64,000 nt of DNA from Leuctra nigra (taxonomy: Eukaryota; Arthropoda; Insecta; Plecoptera; Leuctridae). Under the pieces are notes generated by a model. That model saw nothing but the letters and a program-made list of their open reading frames with translations. It ran no database searches and was not told the DNA's origin. Positions 46,868-59,581 of this stretch are shown in pieces (position 1 is the first letter of the stretch; each line of letters starts with the position of its first letter). A program made the translations under genes and the position numbers. The stretch covers positions 23,220,345 to 23,284,344 of the forward strand of contig OW203762.1 in the NCBI GenBank assembly GCA_934045905.1, in the 5' to 3' direction.

Positions 46868-49800
46868 CTAGGTATTGAGAGTGTTATATTTAAGTGTTGG
46901 ATAGGTCTTGAGTCTCAGCAGCTCCAGCTCGGTTTGCAACACCAGGATCTCGCTGTGCTGCGTCTGTATCTGGCTGCACAGGCGACTTCTTTGCATTATT
47001 GCGGCAATCCTACAACAAGCAAGTCACCACACTGTTAGAATGTCTGTCTACGTGTCTCTGCTGAACAGAAGTCTAGCTATTCAAGGTGAGCTGAGAGTCT
47101 TAATTTAAACCAATTTTTCAATACCATGTTAAAGTATTCATAGTTTGCACTAGCTTATTTTGTTTTACATCAACGATGTAAACAAGTATATTTTCGGCCA
47201 TGTTGGTGTCCGGCTAGCTAGTCATACTAGTAGTAGTCGGGCTAACTAAGATTTAATTCCTAACGGTCTAGCTGTTTTCGAGATAATACGTCACTTCCGG
47301 TTTCAAAATGGCGGCTTCCTGTTGGTTTTATAAAAAGGCACCTCAGACGCCAAAAGTGCACATGTGGTGAAAATTTCAGATCGATCGGCTCAGCCGTTTA
47401 GGCTGTGGCGGTGATTGCGGTGTTTCCTGATATCATCATCATCATCAGATCAAGATAGGTTTTAAAAGGGGTGTAATTTCACGTTTTTCACGGCCCTCTA
47501 GCTCGCAAACGGCATAACATATTGTTCCCTAATTTGGTATATGTAGTGGGGTGGGCCATAGCTCGAAATTAAGATATATCGCAACAATGTGAGATTTTCT
47601 AATTTTAAGATCCAGTAGGCCGAAAATGCCGTGTTGTTGCTTACAGTAAAAGTGGTTGGTCTGCTCCTCAGTTTATTATGCATATACGGTATGTTGAGTG
47701 AGTGTGAGTGTACGGTACGACTTGGCTGGGTGGAGCGACCGCTCCACTAGATTTTTTGTAAATGAGGTGGTTTTAAGAACTTCTCTGCAGCCTGCATTTG
47801 CACAGAAAGCCATTAAAACTGTCAACAAAATACCAAATACAGATTGACAGTCGTTTTGACATTATACAACAATGAGATGATTTCTGTGCAAACTATGAAT
47901 TCCAGTTTTTTGGGGGGGATTTGAGTTTGGGTTGACAACATAAAAGTCAAAATCTACTGTTATGTTAAAGATAAAAAAATAAATATTAAATACCATAGTG
48001 GGGTTTGCTTTTACCACAGACTTGTTTTAGTGCTTTTACATATCAAAATGCATGCACTCTTTTCCACCTGTTTATCAGCACTATCCGAAAGAAAGTGGGG
48101 AAAAAGTACCTCTTTTCTGCTGCCTTAGTTTCATGTTCCTCAAACTTGATATCTCTCCTTAATTGCTGTTCGCTGACATCAACGTGCAGGTCTGCAATGG
48201 CTCTGTCTACCTTTCTGTTTTCTCTCGTCTTTTCTTCAATCCGTTTATCTACAGCAGCTATTTTGTCTTCAAGATCACCGAAAACCTTTTCATAGTACTG
48301 TGAAAAAAGTATGAAACGTATCAGTGGTCGCTTAACGTGGCTCAACCGATCGAACATTCCAAAATATTTATTTTTTGAAATTACCATCATGAATTACTTT
48401 TTCCAACAGTTGAACTCTATTTAAGTATAAACAAATCATAAAATGTCATTTAACTTGCAGCTCCTGTCTTACAGCGAGGTTTAAAATTATTGCCTTCCGA
48501 GAATGAACAAAACTTTAACACAGGAGGTATAGGAAAATCATTGCGTTTTTTGCTTATAACTTCTAAAATAGCACACGTTGGTATTGTTTTCAATTTTTTT
48601 CCTAATAGGATATCCATATATCTACCAGAAAAAAAGTTTTTTGATCAAAGTTGGGACTACATAAAAATAAGATCTTCATTATTAGCCTAAATGTGACGCG
48701 ATTTTACCTGTCTGCCATAAGATAACATGGGGAAGAAAACTCAATTTATCTCAAAAACTAGACACGAGAAGTGTTTAATTTTTTCAGGGATTGTGTATGG
48801 CATGATTATCAATAAGTAGACAAAAAATTATGAAAATCTGAGACCATGCCCGATTGGATGAGCCACCTTAATTGTGCGTGTGGTCACAGGCGCATCAATT
48901 GTTTCGGATTATTTATAATTTTAACATTAGGTAAACAAAGAGTTTTAGTTACCCTCTTCAGTGTGTCAAAGTCTCGATCGAAGGTTGCTGCAACGCTTTC
49001 TTTCTCGTCGAGAAGTCCTCTGTAGCGTTTTCGTAATAACTCTTGTATGTCTTTCGTTACCTAAAGCAGCAACAGGTTTTAAACAAAATTTTGGCCATGT
49101 TACATTTAATTTTGTTTGGCAGTACAACATTGGAACTGTCCTGAATATGTACATAATGTATTTATTAAATTAACCTTGCCAGATAGGTACTCTTATCTTC
49201 TAATTTGAGATTAAATGACCACACCTGCACTCTGCTGGCTATTGTGGTACTAGGTAAATGGCGGCTATCAAGGGTGCATTTGCATAAATATAAATATTTT
49301 ATGTAGTTGTTTGTTTGTTATGGCTAAAAAAGTAAATTTATTACTAAATTTCAATTGTTTCTCGCTTTTTCACTGCACTATGGATACACGATATGTAAAA
49401 ACAAATAAATTAATCTGTAGACTGATAGTAGCCATCTTGCCAGAAGTGGCTCCATCACGTATCGCTTATTTGGGGGATTAATACCAACGCTGCTCATTTG
49501 TGGATTGTATATAGCCTGTTCAATGCGAATAATTTAAAAATAAGAAACATCTTTAGACATCACCTTGAACAGTTCAATCTCCCGGAGACTGCGTTTTAAA
49601 TCTTCCGTCTGCATACGCAACGATTTGTGTTCCCACTCCATGCTCATTACATTCCGTCTGAAGTTCATTGTGTCCATCATTGCTTTTAGTTTTCTGTTTC
49701 CAGCTTGCTAGAAAATATTATATCTGGTTAAACAGACAGCGTACATGTAACAAGCCTGTATGTACCCTCTTATTTTCCTTCAAGAAACAACTCACAAGAA

Positions 49801-52800
49801 CTTCATTGTTGAGTGAATCGATGTTGAAGCGCTTGATGAGAACCGCATCTTCGAAGTCTGAGATTTGACCGGTCAGAGGAACCTCGGCCAGACCTTGTTT
49901 CATGACTAGTTGAATCTACATGGAAAGAAAAACATCATTTTTTCTCTCCCAATATGATACCTGGAGGCCAAGTCTTGAAACTTACGCCTTCAGGACGCAA
50001 ACGCTCTCGGACGTCAACAAGTCCCATTTACTGTAAGAGTGATCGACATTGAAACATAAAGTCAAGCCACTTGTTTGATTGTCATCCAGCAATCTATTGC
50101 AAACAATTTATTAACATTATAATTATTATTACGGATATTATACAGTCATAAAACCTTATTCAAAATTAAGCTAAACAGTTAAAGGTAGATTTCAAGGTCA
50201 TCATTCTTACAGTAAATGGGACTTTATGACGTCCTAGAGCGTTTACGTCCTGAAGGCGTAAGTTTCAAGACTTGGCCTCCTGTTTCCGACTTGTGAGATG
50301 TATTCGTAATGGTCACCTCCTTGTTTAGCTCAAACTCCAATTTTTCTTTTCTCAATTGGTTCAGCTGTTTTTGTAACAAGTTTCCGTGATCTTTTGCGGC
50401 TGAGAGTTTCTTTTGGAACACCGATACTGTAGATTCTGCTTCAGCTAACTCTAAAGCAGTTGCTTTGATCTGGAAACAATCATTACATTTTTCTTTATGT
50501 GAACGAAATTTTCTAAAATCAAAGAGTACCTACACTGCACGCGTATATTGAACTCTCTACACACGAAATAATGCTACACACTGGAGTATTTTATAGCGTC
50601 TGGTACTAGAGGTCGTACATAGAGGTCTTTGAGTACATATCAGAGGTCGTAATGTACTCCAGTTTATGGTACCTATTACTCTTCAATTTTGCAAAATTCT
50701 GTTTGCGTAAAGAAAAATCATGAAAAAACACTGAAGAGCCACGCTTGTTCCATTACTTACCGATGATACTTAAGGAACATTACTTACCTTCAACTCGCTT
50801 TCAATTTTGATACGGCGCACTCGACACAGTATTAGCCATAGATCCTCGTTGACGTTTGATGGAGCATTCAAGCTATGATCTTGACTGTCGAGGGATTTCA
50901 AGAAATCTATGCACTCTCCAGGCAGGAATGGAGGCTTGACTCCCGTTATGCAGCATTTCGCTATTTCATTCACGATAATAGCAGACACAAATGCTCGTTG
51001 TCCTGCCTTTGTCCGTTTTCTGAAATGCAGCATGTGTATTTCATAACATAATTGTTTTACGGTTTCCTTGAGTGTATGATCGAAGTTAAATTTAATTATA
51101 TTACCTGTATGCTTTGTAAAGTTGGTCTGTAATGATTTGCGATAATTCTGGGAATTCTTTACGAAAATTCTTGTCCAAATTTTTGTCTTTTGTCTGTAAC
51201 GTCTCGTATGAGGCACTGACTTCAGCTGAGATTTTTTGAAGTTCCAGAATTTCAGTTTTTAAAAGCTTACCTGCCGTCTCATTATTAGCAATCTCAGTCC
51301 TGAAAGAGAAATTATCTTAACAAACAAAACAACTATTTCTCTACAAATAATGGCATCTGGCTCCAGATTTATAAGGTACACCCGCTGTCACAGAAATTCC
51401 TTACAAAATTCTAAGTCTTTTTCAAAACTTGATTACTAGACGGAAATACGGCGGTAAACGCAGATTTCGAGCATGTGGGGTTGGAGGGTTTGATTATAAG
51501 AAACCATTCAACCACCTCATACCTGATAATTATTTCTCCATTCAACAAATTTAAAATTGACGGTAATTCGAGCTCCAACTTAGCAGTTTACCGTCAATTA
51601 TTCTGACCGTGGGTGTACATACCTCACGTTACGCTATAATGTTGTTGCAATACTTACTTGATTGCTTCTTCCTTACTTTGAAAGTCTAATCGCTGTTGAC
51701 AATACAGTCTCATACGTAACAGCTTTAAGTTTTCTTGATCGATGGCCGATTCCACTTTAAGTTTCAATAGGTTTAGTTCAGCTAGGCGTTTGTCAAACTT
51801 TTTTATACCAGCCTGAAAATAAGATGTAATTTTATTAAACTAATTTACATCATATTTGCAGGTAATAATTTAATAATTTAATAGAAATTAGCCATACTTT
51901 GACAGTTTTTGAGAGCACTTCAAACTCTGCTTCCAACATCCTCTTGTAGCGTGCTCGCTCGCTCATCAGGAATGCAACCTTCTCTTCATAGTCTTTTACC
52001 GTTCGTAAATCTTCTTCATTAAAATTTTCAGGCTCCTTGTCAATCTAAAATTTAAATGAACATCCTACTGTTAATAATTGTGAAAGTGTTTGGGAAACAC
52101 ATAAAGGATGGGACTTGACATCAATTATTTGATTTGATATCGATGACAAAGTAAATATTGAATTTCAATTTGACCTCGAGGGATCAACTTGGTAAATTGT
52201 TTGATCTCGTTTTTATTTTGATAAGATTCGATAATTTTGAGCAGAAAAGTCAAAAACCTATCTACACCATTGGCAAGAGCAAAATTAGTTGTAGTATTTT
52301 AATGTCAAAAATGTTTTGACATCATTTTTAGAAAATCACTTTGAGTTATTTACTTTAGCATATTTATTGTAACAGTATAGTACATACCATGCATTTTGGT
52401 AGTGGAATATCTTTTTTGATAATGTCTTCCCATCTGACTTCCAGCACACCATCCATCATCTCGATGAGTGCCTTCTCCCGAAAGTTGTCGGCCAGCTCTG
52501 CCAACCTTCGGGCCTCTTTCTCTGCTGCGATCTTGTCTAATATCGCTTGCTCGCTGGGTGAAATGTATGGCTTGACTCCGACTTCTTTGTCTTCTACCAT
52601 CATGATGGTGTGAGGCTTCTCGGTGGGATGCCACGTTGGATCATCAATCGTCTTTGAAGTGTCATGCAGTTCGCTCAGTATGTAGCGCAACCTCGTGTTT
52701 CGTTCCGAGACCAATTGCATTTCTCGCTCTTTAAGTGCATAAACCTCGTCGAATTGCTTGTTGAAGTAGAATCGTAATGCTGTGGTATCTGCCTAAAAGT

Positions 52801-55800
52801 AAATCAATACTTTCTTAGACCTTGATTAGTTAAAATAATGTCAAAGAAACATAACTCAAAATTCTGCATAGCTTTATAGAATGAAGTTCAGATTATATTT
52901 AAGAAGGATGAAAAGTCTCTAAACCGCCATTCTCAATATTATGACCGTCTCATTGGAGATAGAATATGAAGTAAATAGGTGAAGAGAATGCATTGCTGTT
53001 GCTGCATCGTTAACACATTTTTAAAAGTGTAGATCTAAAAGCGTCAAAAGACGATTTTTCAGTGAATGAAAAATTTGTATGTACGGTACGAAGTAGTTTG
53101 TGCTAACTCGATGTCTAATGGCGTTTTCGATTGGCCGCACTAGGTTTGCACTCGGTTTGAAATTTGCAAATTGAGTTTTGTATGGTGGCATAATTTCAGT
53201 GCAACCCCAGTGCAACCCCAGTGCGTCTGACTGTCAGGGAACCTGATAAGCAACCAATCCATTTCCTACAAATAAGGTTTTTTCTTTGGTTGAGTATACC
53301 TTGATGACGAGGATCTCGTCGCACACTTGATTGTAAGTTGTGCAGTTGAATTGCGTGCAGTGGTAGGGGGAAACTTCTATAAACTTGTGCGTTGAGGTCC
53401 CGCTCCATGCTAAGGTATTCTCTTCCGGCTCTGGAATGTTGGCAGGAGTTTCCGATCCGATGGTATTGGCGTCAAACTCTTCCGTCGACTCTTGGGGAGT
53501 GGGCTGGTCGTCAGCTATGTCGTCTTCCAGAACGGGTCCAGATGCTATTTGAGCCTTCAGTGTGCTGGAAATTGTACTTCGATTAGATTCTTACTTCTCA
53601 TTAGTCGGTATTTGTTTTCAATAGAGTATCGTACCTGGCAGTAGCTGGAAGCCATGGATAAAACGTATCAGATTTATTGACCATTGCCTCGAGTTTCCTT
53701 CGTTCCAGTATTTGATTCACTTTTTGATTTGCCTTCAAATCTCTGGAAAAAAGTGGATAGCTCTCCACCTCAAATTTGTTATCGATTCCCTGGAATTTAG
53801 TAATTAGACAAATTTCATATATTCAGTCACAGCTTAAGAGGCGAACGGGAATCGCATGGTTCGTCAGAGCGTTTTTGAAATTTTGTCTTCCCACTAAATA
53901 ATTTTAAAAAAATCAGATGTAGTAGCAACCCATAACAGCCTAATAGACTAAACAATGCCGCACACGGAAGTTCATTATGACCTCTAGTACGACCTCAAAG
54001 TGTTAAATACGATATTTGAGGTAAAATAATCGTATTTGAAGTTGCACCAGAGGTCATAAAGTACTGCAGTTTGTGGCAATATTTAGTCTATTAGGCTAAT
54101 GGGTCGTTACTATCTGATTGTTTGAAATTATTTTGTGGGAAGACAAAATTTAGGAAAATTACTTTGAAGAACAGTGCGTTTTCCGTTTGCTTCCCCAGGC
54201 CTCTTATCGATCACTTGCATCTTCTCAATCAAGACAAATTAATTTCCTTCCATTCATGACATTATAACATTTACCTTGATGCATCGTCCTTTAGTTTCAA
54301 TCACATCCCAGCATCGATCTTTGATTTTCTTTGTCAACTGGTCTTGGGCTGCACTATGTGCTTTCATTTGCTGCTCAGTTGCCAGTCTCTTCACTCGGGC
54401 CTCTTCTATTCTTTGTGCTCTGTATTCTTTGTCCAGATCAAACTCGCTTATTGGAAGAACTTCCTCCGGAGGATTGATGAAATTCTGCTCCAATAGATCT
54501 ACCGTCTGCAAATTATTAATTTGACTGAATTAAATAATGTTGTCTTTAAAGGTAGGTATACTGGACTCTCTACTGCATATATGAGTTAGAGGTACCTTTT
54601 TCTGAATGGCTTTGAAATCTCGTATAATATTTCTCTTCTCAAGGGAATATTGAATAGTTTCTTGCATCACGATGTTCTGCTCCATAGTGCTTAGCCAAGT
54701 CTTGCCACTTTCTTGGACTGAAGGGATAAAAGAGTGTTATTAGGTGTTTGCTGATACATTCTCAATTACAGAATATGTAGTAACATTAATATGCTACCTG
54801 ACATCAATGGTCCTTTGATGCTCTTAATCAGCATTTCACGCCATTCAGGTTCTGGTTCTGGTTTTAGCACATCTTCTTCATCTGGTTTTGTTAATCTGTT
54901 ACGTACAGAATAAAGTCAATCCAGAGGCCATTTAATTTTAAGAACTTACCGTTTCTAGGCTACCGATCCTATAGTTGGAGATCTCGTTTTTCTTCTAAAT
55001 TTCTGTGATACTGATATTGTCTTTTAATATCAGCTAACTACATGAGGTAGTAACACCTTTTGAAATCATCAATATTTCACAATTTGTATTAGATTATTAT
55101 TTCTACTCACAATAAGTCTGTGCACGTCAGTGTCATGTCTTTACCCAGAGACACGATATGACTTCCAGCGCTATTGATCGCTGCTTTCAATACACCGAGA
55201 TCGATCCGATGGTGCGGCATCAACATGGCAATGCAGTTGTCCAAGTCTTCCCTGCTTCGCACCATCACAATGCCATCCATTCCGTACGTTACGAGGAAAG
55301 CCTCATGTTCATGCAGGCGATACTTTCTCAGTTGGTGTCCACTCTGTGATGTATTCTCAGATATAACAGATGTGTCCTAAAAAGATGGACAAGGAAATTG
55401 TATCGTTGCTTTGCTTCTAATGTGTTTGGTATTTCTATTCTGTATAGAAATGCTCAACAGATTTATCAATTCAGTTAAGTTTACGTACAGTTAACATTAG
55501 TTGTTCCAATATTCTACTTCGATGTGGTACAGCAAACAATGAACTTCCGCGACCCTTGCATACATCACTGTAGTCACCATTCAGATCAAAAACCTTGCTT
55601 TTTTGAGAAGAGAAACTCCACATGGTTTTATTCAAAATGGAGTGAGATAGTATGTTTCCCGATTTACAGCAATCGACGGTTATTACGAGGGCATATACAT
55701 TGACTGCTTTCGAGTCTTCCACTAACACAATCTTTGCTAGTGGCGCTCCTACATTCACGTATCCCACCACCATAATACGTTCTCCAGGTTGCATCTGTAA

Positions 55801-58800
55801 GATATATTATAATGTAGGTACTGTTGCATGCATCGTATGTTTTTGTACCATATGACATAATTTTTCATAATTACTTACCTTGATTGCAAAGAATTCTCCT
55901 TTGGTTGCCGTTGCAACGACAGCTACATATCCTGATGGTGTGAATTTGATTGTATCTATATCTTCATTACTGAGACGAGCTGCCGCTAATAAATTTGGTT
56001 TTGTGGAGTCATACATACTAAGAAATTCTACAATCCCATTAGCTTTGCCGAAACCTAAACATGGCATTGCAGGGTTTGAAGCCATCATTTTGATGTCTTC
56101 TTGATGTATTTTCTCGCCTATCTGTAGATACATAAGAATATTTATAGGACAGGCAATAAAATACAAGAAAGCAAACACAAAACGTAATTTTATTTCTCAA
56201 AGGAAGTGCAATTACCTGAGCTCCGGTTTCTAAATCCCACACTTTAAGGTCTTGGTTCGTGTCGAGCGTAACGATTTGATTTCCGGCAGGGTGAATCAGA
56301 CACATATCTGTGAAGTGAGCGTGATATGTTTGCTCATCGTTGAATAACGGTTCATTATTATCCATGTTCCATAGAACTAACTCCGCCTAAATAAATGCAT
56401 TATTCTCCAAATTTATAATCAGTAATTTTCATTGAGATTACAATGAATAATTTTTAAAAATGCTCACATACTTGGTCTGTCATTCCAATAAGGTAATCTT
56501 TCGGTATAAAGGTCGTCAGTTGTGCAATGTGGTGATGGTGCCTCACTGACCATGTTTCTGTCCATCCTTTTGGACCCTTCTTGTAAAATTTGACCACCGA
56601 ATTTGGTCCAGATACAACAATTCCTCCCTTGAACCAAACCATGCACGGGACTTTTGTTCCTGATGATGTGTCAATGTCTTCTTGTTGGGTCCATGGGATT
56701 GCAAGAACAGTTTTGTCCGCTTCCACCTAAAAAGATCTGATTATCAATTCCCTTCTAAAATTAGCATTTATCATAATACATTTTTGGTTTCCAAATTTTC
56801 CAATGCAGTCCAATGTACAACCAACGAAAGATAAAGCGGTATTCGAAAGAAACCGATTGGCTGAAAAAGATTTGATTTTTGATGTCATCATCCGATGAAG
56901 TCTAGACTAACTCGTCATCTAAGACTAGAAGGTGAGCTCGGATTTCATTGATAATATTAAAAACAATGATTTATTTTCAAGGAACCTGACCAGCAGCCAA
57001 TCCGTTTTGTTCAAATACCGTTTTATGATTTGTTGAGCGTAATTGAGTAGGAGGTATTAGTTTTTGTCTTAAAAATGCATGTCAAATAGTACCGAATAAA
57101 TGTTGCCCCCGGCATCACAAATGTACAGCATCCCTTCTGGCGACCAAACCGATGAACACGGAGCAACGACTTCAGCTGGCAACTTGACTTCGTTCTTCCT
57201 CAAGATGCAGACTTTCGAGCAGAAGTGAACTTCCCAGACGAGAAGCTCCGTTGTTTCGAGAGAGAGCTGACTGACGACGAGAGGAGAGCCGAGAGAGCAG
57301 CGAATGATCTGATTGGTCGTCTTCATGAAGGTCTCTTCTGACGCTAGCTTGTCACCAGTCTTCCAACACCACACGGTGATGGCGAAGTATGGAAGCGAGC
57401 TCAGAGAGACGAGATATTCCATCTCGGAGAATGCAATGGCGAGATAACCGTATAATGTGCCTCCTGGAAATAAGGAAGACATTAATTTGTGTCGTGTTGA
57501 TGAATGAACTGTTTATAAGAATACAGTCCAGTGCAATTCTAGGTCATATTCAGTAAATTTACAAAAAAAAAAAAAAAAAGGAAATTTAAAATTATGTAGG
57601 TACCTACTGCGTTTTCCACGAAAAATATTTGATTATTTAATGATTTAATAAATTAATTACATAAATCATGGAATTTTAAGATCCTTTAGCATTATTTAAA
57701 CGCATTCTTACTTTTCGTATGCCTTTTTATGCATCTTGAATATTAACAATTGCCAATTGGAAAATACGAACGAAGGTTCCAGCCACATTTGCAATGTTTC
57801 CAGTGACATTGTACTCCCGTAATAGATTCAGTTCATAAGAATATCCCGAAGTGTAATGGTGTGTTCATAGAGATGTGTTGAACTGACTTCCGCTAGTCAT
57901 TCTATTGTATAAAATAAATTATTTTCAACCGGCAGTCACCTTACACCTTTACATAAGTTTTCTACATCTTACCTGAATTATTTCTAATTAAGAAAAACAA
58001 TATTTTTGAGTCTCTCATTTACATTTTTGAATGTATTCATCAGCACATAGATAAGTTGATTTTAATACAGATTATGCGAACCTTCGATAACAGTGATCTG
58101 ATTGAAGTCCGGGTAGGTCAGGACTAATATCCGAGGCTTGTATGATTTCTCGGCGAAAGCAAACATGGACAGGCTACGATGTCCGGCAATACATTGAACG
58201 CCGTCTCCTCGGATCTGTCCGTTGGCTTTGTAGATGGTCTCCTTCTTTGACACCAAGTCATAGAAGCGGATGAAACAACCAGTGCCACATACTACTGTCT
58301 CCTTGCCGATGAAATGAAGTGGTAGGATACCACCAAATTTGACCCATCTGAAAGCATGACAATATCAAATTTTTTAATAATGTCCTTATTTATTTTTGAA
58401 ATATGTTTATTTCATTTCATGGTTCCAAGCTCAATTACCTACATCAGACTCAGAAATAAAATTTGTGAGAAATTGTAGGTTGTTTCAATTTCGTATATCT
58501 AATGATAATGAACTGATTCAGGCAGATTCGTAGGCAGATGAATGCTTTTTTGTTCGGACTGTAGTCATGCTTGATTGGTCCATTGAACGATCTAAAAACT
58601 AGGGGTCCACATTTTGTGTTTCTATCAAATTGTTCCGATCGACTTCTGGTGAAATTTAGTCTGAGCTAAAATAGGTAGGTGTTATGTTGAAATAAAAATT
58701 ATGTGTTTCATATAAACAGGAAACTTCATCATCAATGACTGCAAAATTGAAATGTGATAAAAATTATACCTAGATTGCTCAAAAATGAATATTCTAGTTT

Positions 58801-59093
58801 CTAGTGAATGAAATAATCTAAAATAATAATTTATAAATTTGACATTGTTGTATGTATCGAGGGCATTCCGCATATTATGTAGGGGTATCTCTTCATTCTC
58901 TTCAAGAAGACTGAATCAAGAGTGGTCAACAGGGTCAACGAACAAAACTGACAAGGTCTCCGCACAATTTGAAGTGTGATTGTTGGAACAAAATTACCTG
59001 TTTTATGATTCCAAACCACTATTTTATTATACTTATAATGCCAACTTACTTTGTGTTAGTCTCCTTTTTATGGATCTGATCAAAGTCATACAT
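46868..59093 (-). CDS. CFAP43: Cilia- and flagella-associated protein 43 (24 exons)
   Basis: Role (known): CFAP43 works with CFAP44 in the tether/tetherhead complex linking inner dynein arm f to the axonemal doublet. Loss gives short, malformed sperm flagella in mammals. Seen: 24 exons assembled by hand on the minus strand, all in frame, totalling 4,782 nt (1,593 residues; human is about 1,665). The N-terminal half is WD40-like (for example QDLKVWDLETG). The C-terminal half is coiled coil. Family-specific blocks include DDPTWHPTEKP with KPYISP, GVLEVRWEDI, IQLVMKQGLAEV, MEWEHKSLRMQTEDL and a C-terminal TELELLRLKTYPT. Starting at 59093 gives MYDFDQIH and reaches the first conserved strand (KWVKFGG) within 15 codons. 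Introns carry foldback elements. Donors after exons 2 (GTTCGC) and 3 (GTACTA) are weak but keep frame and homology. In most insects it would be needed mainly in sperm flagella. Confidence 0.93.
49963..50280. repeat. Inverted repeat inside CFAP43 intron 19
   Basis: Arms at about 49963-50048 and 50203-50280 are about 90 percent complementary, with a 154-bp spacer. Both arms contain GGAGGCCAAGTCTTGAAACT. Each arm, read inwards, shows an acceptor-like CTTACAG or TTACAG, 45 nt and a donor-like GGCGTAAG, a decoy exon. The right arm lies just past the exon 19 donor. Confidence 0.85.
50580..50690. mobile_element. Family 2 fragment (CFAP43 intron)
   Basis: Contains GGTACTAGAGGTCGTA and GAGGTCGTAATGTACTCCAG, a partial and rearranged relative of the palindrome centre. 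Confidence 0.45.
53862..54180. mobile_element. Palindromic element, family 2, copy B (CFAP43 intron)
   Basis: Same architecture and centre (GACCTCTAGTACGACCTCAA, GTACTGCAGTTTGTGGC) as 34509-34810. It lies wholly within the intron between CFAP43 exons 11 and 12 and would form a long hairpin in the pre-mRNA. Confidence 0.8.
54798..59093 (-). other. CFAP43: CFAP43 exons 1-9: WD40 half, exon coordinates
   Basis: Exons in transcription order: 59050-59093, 58082-58347, 57093-57463, 56472-56726, 56216-56386, 55879-56121, 55489-55794, 55111-55376, 54798-54895. Exons 3-7 end in phase 0. Exons 1 and 8 end in phase 2, and exons 2 and 9 in phase 1. They encode about 673 residues of beta-propeller blades with short strands such as LVLWNMD, LKVWDLE and MVVGYVN. 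Intron 3 carries a foldback element at about 56811-57045. Confidence 0.85.
56811..57045. mobile_element. Inverted-repeat element, family 3, copy B (CFAP43 intron 3)
   Basis: Same block order as 35513-35736: CGAAAGAAA, GATGTCATCATCCGATGAAG, GAGCTCGGATTTCATTGATA and CAGCAGCCAATCCGTTTTGT, in diverged form. Confidence 0.7.
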
Positions 59094-59499
59094 TTTTAAT
59101 TAAATTGCTAACACTTTCTTCTGTAAAGTATTACGAACTTGATCTTTGTTTACCTTCTTCAACGGCGTACAAAATTGTTTGTTTGATTGATAGTGGACTG
59201 GTTGCTATGGTAAACCACTGCCTTCTAGATCCTATAAACGCTGCTTTTGCGCGGGAAATTGTATTTTCCACATTCGAAAGATAAATTCGAAAATAATGTA
59301 TTTACAATATATGTCAGCAGAAAATACATTAACAATAGCAAGCAGTGAATGATGGCAACATCGAGAGCCATGCCGTCCGATACTCCATGATTTTCTTACT
59401 CTTGATTTCTTCGTGAAAATTGCATAATGATGTTATAAAGAAAATCAAATTAGAAATAGATTAAACATGTTTTTAGAGATTCATCATAACTATTATTAT

Positions 59500-59581
59500 T
59501 ATAGCAATTAAACGTTTTGGGAAATTATAAAATAATTTTACAAAAGCATGACGAAATATCCCAAAACGTTTAATTGCTATA
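59500..59581. repeat. Perfect 23-bp inverted repeat, 36-nt loop
   Basis: Left arm 59500-59522 (TATAGCAATTAAACGTTTTG and three more bases) matches its complement at 59559-59581 exactly. Upstream of CFAP43. Confidence 0.9.

Larger units (their letters stand above)
46868..54717 (-). other. CFAP43: CFAP43 exons 10-24: coiled-coil half, exon coordinates
   Basis: Exons: 54596-54717, 54275-54505, 53635-53789, 53300-53564, 52388-52792, 51898-52044, 51658-51812, 51105-51299, 50788-51019, 50317-50469, 49796-49915, 49564-49707, 48953-49060, 48110-48297, 46868-47009 (stop TAG at 46868-46870). The region is rich in heptad-like Leu/Lys/Glu sequence. Exon 19 (50317-50469) also has an open read-through to a stop at 50224. 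Splicing at GAG/GTGACC keeps the frame into IQLVMKQG and is preferred. The last intron is 1.1 kb. Confidence 0.85.

Noticed and set aside
49986..50030. Extra 45-nt CFAP43 exon
   Set aside because: The needed frame begins with TAA. Joining 50317 directly to 49915 keeps the frame and the family sequence.
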